Positions 1 through 13,389 of a stretch of DNA of 64,000 bases are shown here, piece by piece. The translations under genes and the position numbers were made by a program. Every line of letters starts with the position of its first letter. The first letter of the stretch is position 1. Source of the stretch: Patagioenas fasciata (Eukaryota > Chordata > Aves > Columbiformes > Columbidae); contig NC_092520.1 of NCBI RefSeq assembly GCF_037038585.1, positions 58,308,501 to 58,372,500 on the forward strand, given 5' to 3'. Under the pieces are notes generated by a model. The model did no database searches. It was given only the letters and a program-made list of their open reading frames with translations, and was not told where the DNA came from.

Positions 1-474
1 ACAGTGCAGACCTTCTGGTTTTGACAAATTAATACATTCCTCAGTTTTACTGCTGTGAATATATTGTTGGTTATCAATCCAGGTCATATTTTTAACCTCA
101 TTCTGGTGTTTCTTCTGGTGCTTACCTACACATTTCCATTCATACATCATTCACACCATTCTTAAGACTATGTATTGGCGGACAACAAGGGAAAAGCTGT
201 ACTTTATGAGGTGTACATACACTTAAAGCTACAATTCCCAGCTTTCCAATGTTTTATACTTTTACAATAGAGACAGAATTTTCACATCATATTCTTACAA
301 TTAGTGAAGTATTCTAGGATCACATAGTCACCACGAGGATGGAAAATGGAAGTACTCCCTCTCAAAAGAGTGGTATAACGTTCCCCTAGTTGCCATCTCC
401 CTTTAATATACAATTTTCACTGCTATCCAGCCAGGCTGAGTAATTTGATTCAGCAGAAGTACTGCCTTTCTATC

Positions 475-496
475 TTTTTTTTTTTTTTTTTTTTTT
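475..496. repeat. poly(T) run, 22 T
   Basis: An uninterrupted run of 22 T follows 'tatc'. It is simple low-complexity sequence in the ITGBL1 intron, and I found no attached retroposon body. Confidence 0.95.
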
Positions 497-2300
497 AAAT
501 TTTCTTTTAAAAATATAACTGTGTTATATTATGTTAAAGATATGTAACATAAACTGTGAATTATCTTTGGTGAAAGTTACAGGTCCATACTGCAGAAATC
601 ATGAATGACATTTGTTTTTGTCATCTGCTCAGTGAAGCACAAATATTTTCAGATAGCATGTTCTTATGAGGATCAATAAGATCATAACCATAAAAATGAG
701 AGAGATATGATTAATTATATGCTTCATTAAGTAAAGCTAAATATTAATGTTATGGTGCAGTTGCAGTCAGATGATTTCTTCATTTCTTTCACTAATGTTT
801 CTTCACAGAAACAGAAGTATATAAGACATTTACTGAACTTTCTAATATACCTAAAATTCAAATTAAGAGATAAAAATAAAACCAGCCATCCTCCCAGCTG
901 ATGACAACTTTTGGCACTGCCTGATCTGAAAATTCGGAAATACGAATTCAGTTCCTGACTGTACCATGGCTTTTGAGACTGCATGGGACATCATTTCAAA
1001 GACTGCAGTTGCCTAAACTTAGGCACTTTGTAGGATTTCTGATGCCCAGGGCTACCCAGCTCGACTCCACAAGGACACAGGGCTGCTTGCATAGCTGCTG
1101 CCATTAGGAGGTTGTCCTTGGTATCTTAGGGTATGCCAAATGGCACCAGACTTCTGGATTGAACCCATAATTTCATTCTGTTTCCTATTCAAATATTACT
1201 TTATTTCCTAAGTTTGCCATCTTTTCTGTTGAAGAATCTTCAGAGCAGGGGCCATGTTCTTTTGACTGAGGAATCTGAAACACTGAATAATTGTTACAGA
1301 ATTCACTAGACAGTTTTATAATTTTTAATAGAGATTTTTTTATTATAGTAATTGTTATTGGAAAATGCAATTGGTTCTCTTGGGAAAAAAAAAATCAACA
1401 TGAGTAAAACTAGTGCTAAAATAAGTGAAAATGACTGTATTAACTAGTGGAGAAGTGAGCCTACCTGGCACAAAGCTATTGCGATTTAAGGTTTTATTTT
1501 GACAACACTAAGTAAAGAGTTAATGATTCAGTGCCTGTGTCCTTGCACTTAACTACTTCACCCTGGCTCTGAGACACATCCAGGAGCAGGAACGGATAAA
1601 TTCAAAAGGATCAGTAGGTATTGAATTAAATATGAGGGTGACCAGTGTAGCCAGTACAGGCATTCATGTGTATGGTATATTCTGTGTTACATTACTTTGG
1701 TTTTACTTAGCTAATTTTACTTTCCTATTTTTCTTTTAAATACACTACAGATCTCTATCCTGGTCACCCAGACATTTGTACAGGTGTATGAAAAGCTGAG
1801 GCTTCACCTAGATGCACAGAGAACCTAATTTGTTTAGCTTCTCAGACAGCATAAAATATGATTTAGGTTTGTAAAAAGCATTTGAGTTGAATCTTTCTGT
1901 TGAGCAGCAATTGCCAATGCATCAACATTTAAGTTGATAAATAGATATTAATTTGCAAAGCCAAAAAGGGCTTATGTGTTGAACTTCATATATTAGGCAA
2001 AAATAGCCATCACACTATTCTCAGACTTCCTTTGTACTGAAGTCTGTGTGCAACTAAAACCTGTCTCAGACAAGACCACGCTCTGCTCTGAAGACTCTAA
2101 GGCATGAGCAGCCCACGCCAACATCACTAGAAAGTTTGTTCTAATATTCATGTTCCTTGTTGGAAACGCTGTTTCATTTCTCAGATGAATGTGGCAGTAT
2201 CAGCTTTTCTCCATGGTTCTTGCTTTGTCTTTCTCTGGTAGCTTGAGAATCCCCATTGAGAGGAGGTAGTTCAGATCCTGCTGAAATTGAAATACTTCTT

Positions 2301-2390
2301 AGTTTTGTTTTTTTTTGGTGTGTGTTTTTGTTGTTGTTGTTTTTTATTTTTGTTTGTTTGTTTGTGATTTTGTTGTCGTTGTTTTTTCTT
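2301..2390. repeat. T/G-rich low-complexity tract
   Basis: About 90 bases are almost wholly T and G, with short runs of GTT and GTTT repeats and T-homopolymers. It is an imperfect, decayed compound microsatellite in the ITGBL1 intron. Confidence 0.85.
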
Positions 2391-4321
2391 CCAATGGGCT
2401 AAGCAGATAGCGATCTTTCTGATTCTTTCCACATGCCCTTTCTCTGCCCTTTGAATTCTTTCTTTGTAACTTTTTGGGCCTCTTCCAAGTTTTTCAAAAG
2501 GTCTTCAAACATGGATATCACAGGGAGCTACAGGACTTTAATGTCCACCTCATAATTTCTCTAAACATTCCTACTCATTTCTGTTCCTACTTGCTTCTCT
2601 ACTGTTATATGCATATGAGGATAGTATTAGCTCTTCTCACTGCAGTGTTTCATTTGAAGTTTTTAGTGAGCTCCCTGCCTGTTGTGTTGCTCTAATCGGG
2701 GCCACAGTCCACTTTTATTAGATTTGGACAATGATAAGCGAACTATTATGAAAATATAATATAAATGTGAAGCAAAACACTGATTGTCTATTAGGTTTCT
2801 CTAACTGCAGTTGTCACAACTGTCCCGGTCTTATGGCATTCTCATATTCAACAAAAATAAAAATTAAAACATAAAAATCAGTGATCCAATAAAACTTTTA
2901 CCAACATTTTTTAGCATATTTAGGAAGGCTAATGAAGCCTGTTGACTTAGGAATATTTCTCCAAGATAGATGTTGTTTAATATTCTCTTATGTTAATAAT
3001 ATAATGGCAAATTCTTTATCATAGTCCTGTAATAAAGAAAAGAAAGAAAATCCTGTTTCTATTTAAATACAGAGAGAAATATTTGTTTCATTTACTGTAT
3101 TGCTCTAAATCAGAGATCCTGCATTATGCTGAGATTTTTCATATTTCTAGTACACTTTTAAAACTTCTTATTTTTCATCCTGTTACAGGTTTTTTTCTTT
3201 CCTATTATGTCCATTTTATTCACAGCAAAGTTTCTCATTTTTATTGTTTGCTATCTATTTCATTTTACTTTCTTTGGCTGTGCAGCCTCCTCGTTCCTGT
3301 CTCGTAGCATCTCTCCACCATTAGACCTGGAGGGACTTCTCTCTTACTGTGGAGAAACATTGTTTGACTATCAGATCAGTTCTTCATACAGGACATTCAA
3401 ATTCCTGTTTTTATATCTGAAATTTTGTTTCACCATTTCTGATTAATACTTACTTTATTATATATTTATTAGATTTGTTTGAGAAACGTCTTCTTCTGAT
3501 GTGCTAAATTTTGTTTAAGGCTTGCCTCAGTTTGGCCTTTGTGGACATCGTCTGATTATATTCAGGTAGTCTAAAAATATGAACCAGCTTCCTCTGCAAT
3601 GATTACTTACCCTTTTTCATCATAAAGACATTCCCATGTAGTAGTGCCTTTTTAATTAGAAAATGATCATGCAGGTTTTTTGAGAACTCTGACAACAGTT
3701 CCATGAGTAGTACTAAACTGAAGTTCTTACAACCACACAGTTTTATTTCCAGGCATGGTAAGAAATAATTCATCCTGGTGTCCAGTTTGATTTCGGTTCA
3801 TTTGAGTTATAATGGACCTGCACTAGTAATTGGTCACAGTTTACTTTATTGCTGCATTCATATTTCACATTTAAATCTTACAGTTATTTGATTTATTGAT
3901 AATTCTAAACAAAGAAACAGTATCCACAACATGATATTTTTCTCTCCTTTGCCTCTCCTTCATCACAGTCTTTTTTCTTCACAGGAGATTAATGTTTAAA
4001 ACATTCTGTAATATATTTAAATGTTCATTAACACAGATTGTGATGAATGAAGATCTGTAGTGTCAGAGCCATTGCAACATGTGATTTTTTTTTTGTGTGT
4101 GATTTTAAGTGTTTTATGTTAAATCTGAATTGATGACCAACACTTTCCAGTGAATACGCTTAATCTGGATAGTTAAATCAATGTTTTATCATGCTGGCCA
4201 ATTCAATTGGGCTAGACTTCTTTGATTACAGATTTTCCTTTTTCCCTTTGCTCTATGATTGCTATATTCTTGAATTTTATTCTCCTCCATGGAGGCAATT
4301 ATATTCAGATCTAAAAGGACC

Positions 4322-4363
4322 TATGAGCAAGAGCAGCACATTTTGTTGCTGCTCTTGCACATA
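4322..4363. other. near-perfect inverted repeat (hairpin)
   Basis: The inner arms GCAAGAGCAGCA (4327-4338) and TGCTGCTCTTGC (4347-4358) are exact reverse complements over 12 bp, with an 8-base loop. After one A-A mismatch the pairing continues for four more base pairs, giving 16 of 17 pairs. The stem is too short for a usual microRNA precursor and I recognise no element here. It could be transcribed in the ITGBL1 pre-mRNA, since it is intronic. Function unknown. Confidence 0.7.
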
Positions 4364-7285
4364 ACTTTGAGAGTCTGGGATTCACTGGAATGAAACTAAG
4401 ACACTTTGAAGGCAATTTGAATATTACATTCAACAGAACGCTGTTGCTTATAATGCTTTGGGCTTTCCTTTTGGTCACCTTGTTTGGACACCTTCAGACA
4501 AATGCAAAGAACCTTTGCAAGGAGGATGTATGTAACGAAACATTGTAAAGCAGTTTTTCACAGGCTAGCACAAAGAGAAGATAGATATTATAGGAGTTAA
4601 CAGCCATTGGGCTGAGTGCTTGCATCTGAAGAACTGCAGCTGTCCAATCTGGTGTCACCTATAAGTCAATATTATTTAGGTACAAACAAATCATTTATGT
4701 TTTGAGGATCTACATGGCATAAAGGAGGAGAGGAATGGTCATCTCAGAAAGACGTATGTAAAAATTCTATGTGGTAAACTCTGTTCTATATTAATAGATT
4801 ATTCATTACCTTTTTATTTGACTTGTGTGAAGGCTTTACAGGCATGATCAGTCTATGCATTCTATAAATCACAATGACTATAGAAAAAAAATGATACAGA
4901 ATTATTTTCTCAGTGAAATCAGCACGGATTTCTTACTATTCTCTGCTAAAATGAGTACAAGTATTTGTATCTCCACAAATAATTTTCTAACACCAATATC
5001 CAGTTGTATATTTTGCTTTTCAATGGTTGAGCTATTCTCAAATCTAATCTATATGTTACTAATCAAAAAGAGATAATGCAGATAAAAATGATCTGACACA
5101 AGCTTTGCTATAGTAAGTTAATGTAAACAATGCATGCCATCTACCTGGAAGGAGTATATGGGAAAGTGTATATGCTTGTTTTCTACCTCTTTTATTTTGG
5201 TTTGTGGTATAGCTGTTCTTGTTTCCCAGTCTAACACAGAAGTTAAAGTAGCATCAAACTTCTGTTGTTGCAAGTTATTATTTTTTAATATTTTATATAT
5301 GTCAAATGCATATATGTAAATTTGTAGTTGCTGAATATTACTTGCAGAAGTGGGGAGGAATACTGTCATAATAACCCTGCGTCATTGTTACTGAGCATTT
5401 GAATTTGTATAGGTAATAATATTTTTTAAAAAAACAATGCACAGACTGGGGTACAAAATCATTCTGAACATTTAGGTTGCTGGAAATGACAACTTCAAGA
5501 CTTTGGAGCTTCCAGTACTTTCTAATTTAAATTAGTAGCGTATTTGGCCATCAGTAAAACAAGGAATTCCACTTGTAGCAATCTGCAAGATTTGTTTCTC
5601 CTTTCGGCTTCTGTCAGTGCTGCCTCCCAGTTTCCAATGTCAAGCTGCACTGCTGCCTCATGAGAAGTCCACAAATTAGAAAAGCAAAATTGCCACTTTG
5701 CTTTTCTGCATCCTACAGCTCAATGCTTTACCAGATACTCCCAGCCCGTCCTCCCACATTATCTCATTCTCTTCCACTCCCTGGCTCTACGTAGCAGGTG
5801 GGATAGAACAAAAGTCACTGGTATGTATAATTTGCTTCTTTTAAGCCCAGTCAACTAATTAGCTAAGGAATGATCTTCTCTGCTGCAGATATATTATTCA
5901 AGGTTGAAAAGTGAAATTCTGACTGGGAAACATTTATTATTCTTCTCCTTAACATTTCTGTATTCTTGTCTGCATTTGTTGGTGCTTTTTCCTTCTTCCA
6001 GGCCAGATTTCCCCATCAGTTTTCTGTTCAACATATTTTCCTTTTTTATTAGTCTTTGGACAAATAATTATCAAAAATTCTATTTCGCCTCTCTTTTTTG
6101 TGCCACTTTTTCTTAAACATTGATTATAGCATCTAAACTCTTTGACCCATGTTTTATGGTTTCTTTGACCTTACCCTCACTTGTCATTATCTGTCCTTCT
6201 TTCTCTAACATTTCAGAGTGTATTCCTCTCCACCTGCCCTCCATTTTATGTTTTTTTTCTTGTTCCTCTTTCTTTCATTTCTCCCTTTTCCCCTCTCATA
6301 TTATTAATTGCCTTTTGATAGCTATGTCCTTGCTACTTTTTTCTTCCTCTGCCTGTCCACCTTCCCTCTCATTCAGGCTTCTTGTCTTGATCTCAGAATT
6401 GACAAGTCTGTGTCCCTGTGGAGAGAGCCCTCCATGGTGCCCTGACCATTCTTCTGAGAAGTCCTGCCTTGGACTCATACAAGCATTTGCTCTGGAGAAT
6501 GCTTTGGTCTCTTCCTTCTTCCTGCTCCTCCCTGAGCATTTCACTACAGTAACAGGAATGAAAGTGGCAAACCAGTTAAACTGCTGAGCTGGGATGGCTT
6601 TGTCTGGAGAAGACACATAGAACAGAAACAGGGTGTTGTTACAGTCAGGAGAGGAACTCTTTGCAGGTTGCCAGTTGGTTTTACGTACAACCAATTTATT
6701 AGTTGCATGAGACCCTGGGGGAATTATCTTCATCCTTTACTCTATTAATTAGTCTATAGTAATTGCAGAGTATGCTAAGTAGAGTTTTTGCATGTCAGCT
6801 GCTCCACACGCTGCAGCAGACAACCAGCAGTAATGGGCCTTTATCTCCCTTCCCTGTTCAGCTGTGTGCTGTGCTGCTCCCAGCCCTGTGCCGGGGTCTG
6901 CTTCTTCAGGTGACAGTATGGGATATGTAGGTGACACTTCAGCACCGGGCTGCAGGATTAAAGACCTGGGAGGGAAAGAGTTGTGTCTGTCCTCAGTGAA
7001 CTGTAGATTAGGGCACATCCCATAGAGTTGAGTTGATGCTGAGTTTTTCAGATGAGGGGAGCCATGCCTATGCTTTTCTGCACATCATTATGGTGCCCTG
7101 TTTAACATAAGAATGAGAGAACTGAAGAAGGTAACCCTGCCTGGAAGCTGTGCTGTTCATCTTTTTTTCTATCTATCCCATGGTGTGCACTTCACACTGC
7201 AGAGGTCTGGAGATGCTCTCAGTTGTGACCGCAGCCACTGCTTTCTGCTTTGTTTTGTTCATAAGAAACCTTGTTGTCATTACAG

Positions 7286-7432
7286 GCCATGGTATCTGCT
7301 CATGTGGCCGATGCATTTGCCAGGACGGGTGGTTTGGAAAGATGTGCCAACATTCAAGGAAGTGCAACATGACGGAGGAGGAGAGCAGGAGTCTCTGCGA
7401 GTCAGCGGATGGCATATTATGCTCGGGGAAGG
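7286..7432 (+). CDS. ITGBL1: ITGBL1 coding exon (third from last), integrin-type EGF repeat
   Basis: This is an internal coding exon of integrin beta-like 1, a secreted protein built from tandem cysteine-rich EGF-like repeats related to the stalk of integrin beta subunits. It is 147 bp and phase 1 at both ends. The first two bases complete a Gly codon; the last G starts the next one. Visible residues include [20 protein letters not shown], then a CNMTEEE segment, then [10 protein letters not shown], with eight cysteines in total. The C-x-C-G-x-C-x-C core is the integrin EGF signature, and this order matches my memory of the C-terminal part of vertebrate ITGBL1. Splice sites are canonical: acceptor ...tacag at 7285 and donor GTAAG at 7433. 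Frame is open and no damage is seen. A random ORF is very unlikely given the cysteine pattern plus correct splice sites. Gene identity is strengthened by the neighbouring FGF14. Confidence 0.96.
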
Positions 7433-10400
7433 GTAAGAACTGGCAGCTGAGCTGCCTCTCATGTCAGTGCCCTGGCAGAGGAAAGCGGTCATGTTCTGGA
7501 AGATTAATGTGCATGGCAGTGGGTTGTTGTTCAGTAACCCTTTCTTACAAAGGCACCTATTATTAAAAGGATGTTCTATTTTTCTGTTTAATGCACTTAC
7601 ATCCATTTTGTCAAACACCCACCACAGCCATACGTGTTTAGCAGCATCGCTCTCCTATGCAATTTGTTAATAGTATATAATTTCCTGCATGTGTTTATCT
7701 GATGGTCTGCATTGAACAGCTGTACATTCTAAACTAACCATTAGTGCTCCATCCAATTTGAAGGACAGGAGCACTACCTGCAGCATCACTGCAGTGGGCA
7801 AGTTGGCAAATGTGATGTCGCAGACAACTGTAAGTGGAGGAGAGTATTTAACATCAACACTTTGTATGCTTAATTGTCCTCCCCTCAACAAAAGGAAAGG
7901 TAGACATCTGCAACCCACTCTCCCCACCCCTGAATCCCACAGACTGTGTCATTTACTAATTTTTATTCAGGTCGTTGCATCAGCTTCAGTCCAGCTATAA
8001 AAAAATTGCCACAGGGAGGAATAAAATTTAGAAAATCTTGATGATTATCTGAAATTGTTCTCTAAGGTTCTTACCTTGTAGCCTTTCAGGCTAGGAAATT
8101 GCATTACTGGAGAGAGGGCTTTTTAGCTTTCTCATAGTGCAAACTGCCTGGTTTTGTATATAATATGTCTGAAAGAGAACAGACAAAAAATGGGTGGTGG
8201 GACTGGCTGGAGGTTATTATAGAATGCATCCACTCTGGAGTGGATGTGCCATTTCCTCTGCTTGCATATCCCTTACATAGACAGTGGAGAAATCTTCTAG
8301 CTAGAAAATAGCACAGTTAGGCACCTTCTACATCAGGCAGATTTCCCGTTGTTCATTTGGTAATCTGAATTTCAGTGCAAAGGAAATTTAAATGGGAATT
8401 CCGGCCTGGCCTTCTTCCACCTGTATGGATCACATTTTATAATTCTTCCCCACTGCACCATTTTATTTTTTTTTTCCACCCAGTTGTCTCGATGTCATAG
8501 AAAATAAGGAAGTTGCGCTGTTCCTCTATTGTTTCCAAAAGTTGTGGCTATCTTTAAGTTAGTGTATGTATAAGAGGATACTGAGTTACTGGAAAAATGA
8601 CGTTACTGTGTTTTACTGCAGAAGTTAATTTTTCTTCTCATATCTTGGTCCCCCTGTGATTTTTTTTTCTGTAAACCTTAAAGGTGAGCAAATATGCTTA
8701 AAATCAATAAAATGAACTATATAATATTGTAAATAAATATGAACATAAAAAATATGTTTAATTTAAAGATATCTGTATAATCTGCTACCATTTTGTAAGG
8801 ATGGCCAAGAGCCATTTATTCTCACTCTGAGAACAATTAGCTTTGAGCACGTGTATCAAGACAACAATTTACTTTGAGGTTTTGGGAGAAGATAATCTGA
8901 CAGGAATTTGCAGAGACAGGGAGGACTTTTTCCCCTCTGTTGGCTGTGCTGCCTGAGGGGTGGTTTGGGATCTGATCACTGACATGGGCTGGAGCCGCCT
9001 GAAAGTTGCCCCAGGTTGTAACCAGCTGCAGGCAGGTAGTGCTTTTAAACCTGGCTGCATGAATGGAGGCTTCAAACATCCAAATTTTCTAAGGCAGTAG
9101 TGCACTGTTGAACAGCATTTATGTTGTATGTGAGTTACAAACCTGAACCTAAATCCATATTCAGTAACACTGGGGGGATTTATTTAAGTTTCTTTGGCCT
9201 CCCAGCACAAATAAGCTTCCCCTGTGATGGAAGGTTACCCTGAGGACAGTCAATGTAATAATGGTCTGTCAAATTTGATGCTATAGCAGCCTCGTCATTG
9301 CGACAGCTGGTCATATATATGTACTTGTCTCAGCAGAGAAATACATACGTAAGGTAACTTCCAGAAGGGTGTAGTCAGTGAACATCGAAGGAGGCTACTA
9401 TCTCCTGCTGCTTCTCTGAGCAGGATGGGGATCACAGGAAAAGACAAAAAGACAGCCAAATTGCTTGTATCTTTTGTTTCTATACCTAGCATTTTTATTT
9501 TTTTTTTAATCCAAATATTTTCTTGATGCTTAGATTAGTATCTGGAAATCATGACTTTACTGGGTACCCATGCTTTAAAATGTTGCTTGTAGCTGTTGTG
9601 ACCAGCACTATCCAGAGGCCAAAGTGACAATTTGTTCTTTCTGTTTTACTATATAGAGCAATAAGTAACCATTAACCATTACTGATCAAATAAAAGGGAA
9701 TTTCAAGCCTGCGGTCTAATGCTAGGTTTTCCATCTTTGCTGGAAACCCTGCCAAGATATGCAAGCACTATAATGGATTGAGGGACTTTGAATTTCCGTA
9801 TGTTTGATTTAGTAGACCCTAAGGAGTCCTGGTTTTCAGCAGATAACTGCTGAACACTTTCAGAAAATTACACTCTGTTAATATAAGCAAAGTTGGACAT
9901 CCGCATTCCTGGGCTGTTTTCAAAATCTTGGCTCGCTGACTATGCCACCTGTAGCAAAAACTCTTCCGAAGGAAAACAGCAACACCCACCATGCTGCTGC
10001 CTCCCTGGCAGTAAATGCAGGGCTGCAGATGGCTACTGTAATGGCACACGACGCGGGCTGGGTAATGAGCCAAATCCCATCTGAGAGGATCTGGCCAGGA
10101 TCCCAGGGAACACCCTGCAACTCATTAGACTCATTTTAATTAAACTGAGGAGCCTCCCAGAGCAGCATGGTCTGTTCAGGGAAACGGCTTGATACATTCA
10201 TTCTTCCTAACAGATTTTACATTATGGAGCCTGGTCTTCCTTGGTTGACTTGGTGTTAAATTTGCTGTATCTTCTGCAAAATAGTTTTAAACATCGTGAG
10301 CATCCACCAGTAGCATCAGTAGCAGCATCAATGCTTGCTTATGCAGAGTCAATTGAGGTTTCTTATAATGTCATGGTCTTATTAACTGCTTTAATTTAAC

Positions 10401-11787
10401 TAAAATTCTCATGCTATTCATCATTATTTTCAGCTGTAGTTCCTATACACAGAGACATTAGGTTTAAATTACCCCCAAGTATGTTTTAGTGTATCTCTTA
10501 CACAGCAACCATGCAACATGTGTGCTATCCTCCACTGCTTGTAGCTATTCATATAGTGACATTTTTTATCCTTGTAGGGAATGTCAGTGTTTTCTGAGGC
10601 CAAGGCTCAATAAGTGATACTCAGAACTCATGGAAAAAGTAGATGCTTAACCAAATACTCCCATCCCCAAATGTTCTAGTCACTAGCTCTTCCTGTATAT
10701 ATTTACAGATTCCATATGTTACAAGAAAAAACAACATTTCTCTTAAGCAATGAGCTAATTTTTGTCAGCTTACAATAAAGACATACATTTTTGATTAAAA
10801 AAAAAAAAATGCTCTTCCAACCTAAATGATTCTGATTCTACGTATATACCAGCTCCCTTGAGCCAGGTGTTGGAACCAGCCAGGAGCAAGTGCCATCTCC
10901 TAGTGGCATTTCTACAGCCAGGAAAGCCTCTCTCACACCCTGCTCATGCTTCCAGACACATCAGTGCCTGGGGGCAACTGTCCCTTTCCAGGATTCAGAG
11001 CCATGAACCTTCTCCTGAAGGTAGGGACGTCTCTGAATCTTCCCTTAAAGGGAGGTTTCTGGTGCTCAGTGGATTATGACATCACCCAAATGTCACCACG
11101 AAGTCCTTCCTTTGCCTGTGGGGTTGTCACTTGACGGTCCTGAGCAGGAGGAGAGCGGCTTATCCCAACAGGGGCATTAGGGTACTCTGAGGGAATGAGC
11201 AAACTGCTGAACCTCCATTATGTGCACAAGCTCCCTCTGACCTAGAGCAAATATTTAGTAACTCCATGGAAGGTGGAGCAGCTTCATTTGTGGTGATGAG
11301 GATTTTGGGGATCTAAATGTTAGTCTGGGGCACCTCTGGTCTTTTGTGGACTCTTCCCTAAAGGCTTTAGATGAGGGGAGACATTTTCCTCCTGGGTACG
11401 ATTTTATTGCCTTCAGTAACAGTAGGTCAGTGACAATTTGAGCTTTTCTAGTAAAAAAAAAAAAAAAGAACAGTTACTGACAAGAGTAGCTCTGATTGTA
11501 GGTCTCTGAAACCAAAAGAAACTTCAAAATGTGAGTCCTGATTAAGTGGAATAACAGAATCAAAGCTTTAGTAGTAATGTCCTACCATACTGTAGCTCAC
11601 CCGAAAGGAATCCTTTATTCAAAAAGCTTTTAGCTTGATTATTTTCTTTTATACAATAGCTTCTTAGGCAGCAATTTTGTGCATAAGCGCATGTGTCTGT
11701 GTGCACGTGTGTGTCTGGGGATGTTATTTTCTAGTCTGAAAATGCCAGTGCTTTTTGACTGAGAGTAATAATTTTTTGTGATTTCAG
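7433..11787 (+). other. ITGBL1: ITGBL1 intron
   Basis: This 4.36-kb intron runs between two phase-1 exons, with GTAAG donor and ...atttcag acceptor. It holds ordinary AT-rich sequence, an A-run and a possible short CR1 tail near 10.8 kb, and an A16 run ending near 11467. I see no additional cysteine-rich exon in it. The overlapping short frames on both strands near 7.2-7.6, 8.8-9.1 and 9.8-10.1 kb are not supported as genes. Confidence 0.92.
10813..10842 (+). mobile_element. possible short CR1 3' tail
   Basis: The stretch 'ttccaacctaaatgattctg' followed by 'attcta' resembles the end of the avian CR1 3' UTR. It is only about 30 bases and follows a poly(A) stretch that CR1 does not normally carry, so it may be coincidental. 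Confidence 0.35.
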
Positions 11788-11901
11788 GTTCCTGCCACTG
11801 TGGAAAGTGCATCTGTTCACCACAGGAATGGTACATTTCGGGCGATTTCTGTGAATGCGATGACAGAGACTGTGACAAACACGACGGTCTCATTTGCACA
11901 G
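11788..11901 (+). CDS. ITGBL1: ITGBL1 coding exon (penultimate), integrin-type EGF repeat
   Basis: This 114-bp, phase-1 exon (38 codons) of the secreted EGF-repeat protein ITGBL1 joins in frame to the 7286-7432 exon, giving ...[15 protein letters not shown]. It then reads through [20 protein letters not shown] to LICTG. Eight cysteines are visible, again with the C-x-C-G-x-C-x-C core of integrin EGF repeats, followed by an acidic Asp-rich segment typical of this part of ITGBL1. The acceptor is ...tgatttcag (ending 11787) and the donor is G|GTGCAG, a slightly weak but acceptable GT site. A longer open frame runs on past the donor, but the residues after it lose the cysteine pattern, so the splice site is the better end. 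The frame is intact. Confidence 0.96.
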
Positions 11902-13389
11902 GTGCAGTACAGGCTAACACTTAATTGCTCTAAGAAACAAACTGTGTTGATGGGAATTATGTTAGACAAAGCCCAGCTTCATCCTTCTCCATTGAAGGAG
12001 GAAGTGCATTTGCTGGTTATTCAAACCTGCTATAATTTTTTCTTTGTGCAGTGTGATAATCAACTTAAGGTTTCAAAACAACAGTTGAAAGCCCGAGTAT
12101 GAATTTAAATAAGTAAGCCAGCCATGAAATCCATCAACAATTTTCACTGTAATAGGCTACAAGTTACTGCTTTTTGGTAAAGGATGTACAGTGTCAGCAT
12201 TGTGATTGTGAGATTTCTTCAGCTTTTCTTCTCTTACTGGACTTTCTATGTGTATAGTGCAATTAAGCCATAGACAAAATGCACTTGTCTGATGATATTT
12301 GGTAGGTGAGAGGCATAGCTGTGTGGGTTAACAGAGCTTCCTGGCAATCAGACAGTTCTCAGTGGGAGACTGAAATACCTGACAGTATTTCCTGTGATGT
12401 GATGGCTAGTGATTAAAGTGGTTCACCTTAACATTGTCTGAGAGTTCTGGTGGCAGATGTGGCTAGAAATGGGCATGCTGCCAACAGACCCTCATGACAA
12501 ATCAAGTGACAAGAAGCAATGTGGGAATTGCAGAAATAACTCACTGGCTGCTTCCTGTTACAAATCTTTATTTTAGAAAAATTATTGCTGAGAAATTACG
12601 GAGGAAATTTGAAAGCCAGTTAGAGTGAGAGTGGGAGGGCTGACAGTGGTAAATGGTGTCTTCCAGCTAGGTCTGCTAGCAAGGGTCCTTTTCCAGGGGC
12701 AAGTAGCCAGTAGAGAGGCAACAGGAGCCTTATCTTCAGCTGCAGCAGCTGTTCACAGATCTTCATAAAGTCAGTAAGAAGAGGAGCTCACACTGGAGAC
12801 CCAGGCTGTAGAGGTCTCACGCTGAGCATCCAAGAGTCGTGAAAAACATTGAAATAAAATTAAAATTTGTGTCTCAGTACTTAACGTTTTGCCATGGTGA
12901 AACAGGGCCAATGCAGTTTTCATCTAATAAGGAGTTTGAGATATTTATTTGTATAGCACGTCCGAGAATTTAGGTTTAAAATTTTTCACGTTCAAAGCGA
13001 TATTTTTATTGCTGTTCTGTTTGTAACTTTTTATGTCTTTTACTTTCTGCACAATAGTTAAACGTAATCTTGTTTTTCCTTGGGCCTTGAGGTGCAGTGT
13101 GCCTCAACAGCTAGGTACAAATAGTGGTGACATAATTACAATATTTGCAATTCTGCTGGTGGAATTACTGAGAGAATGCCATTAATGCTTTGTAAGTGTG
13201 GGTTTGGGGTGGCTTCTTAATGCAATGGTACAGTAATTGCTTCCTTCCAAAGGAAAAAACAAAGGGTGGTGGTAGGAACAATAAAGGAACAATGCAACTA
13301 CTTTGGCATGGCTTTTTACTTTCGATAAAACACATTTTAGTGTAGTACATTTCAATTATGATAATTGCCCTTTATTCATTCTGTTCTAG
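11902..13389 (+). other. ITGBL1: ITGBL1 last intron
   Basis: This 1.49-kb intron has a GTGCAG donor and a ...cattctgttctag acceptor. It contains unremarkable unique sequence; I see no repeat element, extra exon or RNA gene in it. Confidence 0.92.

Larger units (their letters stand above)
1..7285 (+). other. ITGBL1: ITGBL1 intron (3' part)
   Basis: This stretch precedes the first recognisable ITGBL1 exon and ends in a normal acceptor (pyrimidine-rich ...ttgtcattacag at 7285). I looked on the + strand for the C-x-C-G-x-C-x-C signature of further ITGBL1 EGF-like exons and found none. Open frames here are short and of low complexity, without recognisable domains. Contents I can name are a T22 run, a T/G-rich tract near 2.3 kb and a strong hairpin near 4.3 kb. 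I see no substantial CR1 copy in it. Intron status is inferred from the downstream exon; the upstream boundary lies outside the window. Confidence 0.8.

Noticed and set aside
6120-6733. Overlapping long frames on both strands (155 and 145 residues)
   Set aside because: They lie within an ITGBL1 intron, have low-complexity Ser/Leu/Phe or Lys/Ser composition, no recognisable domain and no splice support. Overlap on opposite strands suggests chance.
7113-7618. Several ATG-started frames overlapping the ITGBL1 exon
   Set aside because: Only the splice-bounded part 7286-7432 in the GHGICSCG frame has the cysteine signature; the rest are other frames or intron read-through.
8837-9105. Two overlapping - strand frames of about 80 residues
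   Set aside because: They overlap each other in different frames inside an ITGBL1 intron and show no family features.
11800-12102. 100-residue frame over the penultimate ITGBL1 exon
   Set aside because: It is a different frame from the cysteine-rich one and runs into the intron.
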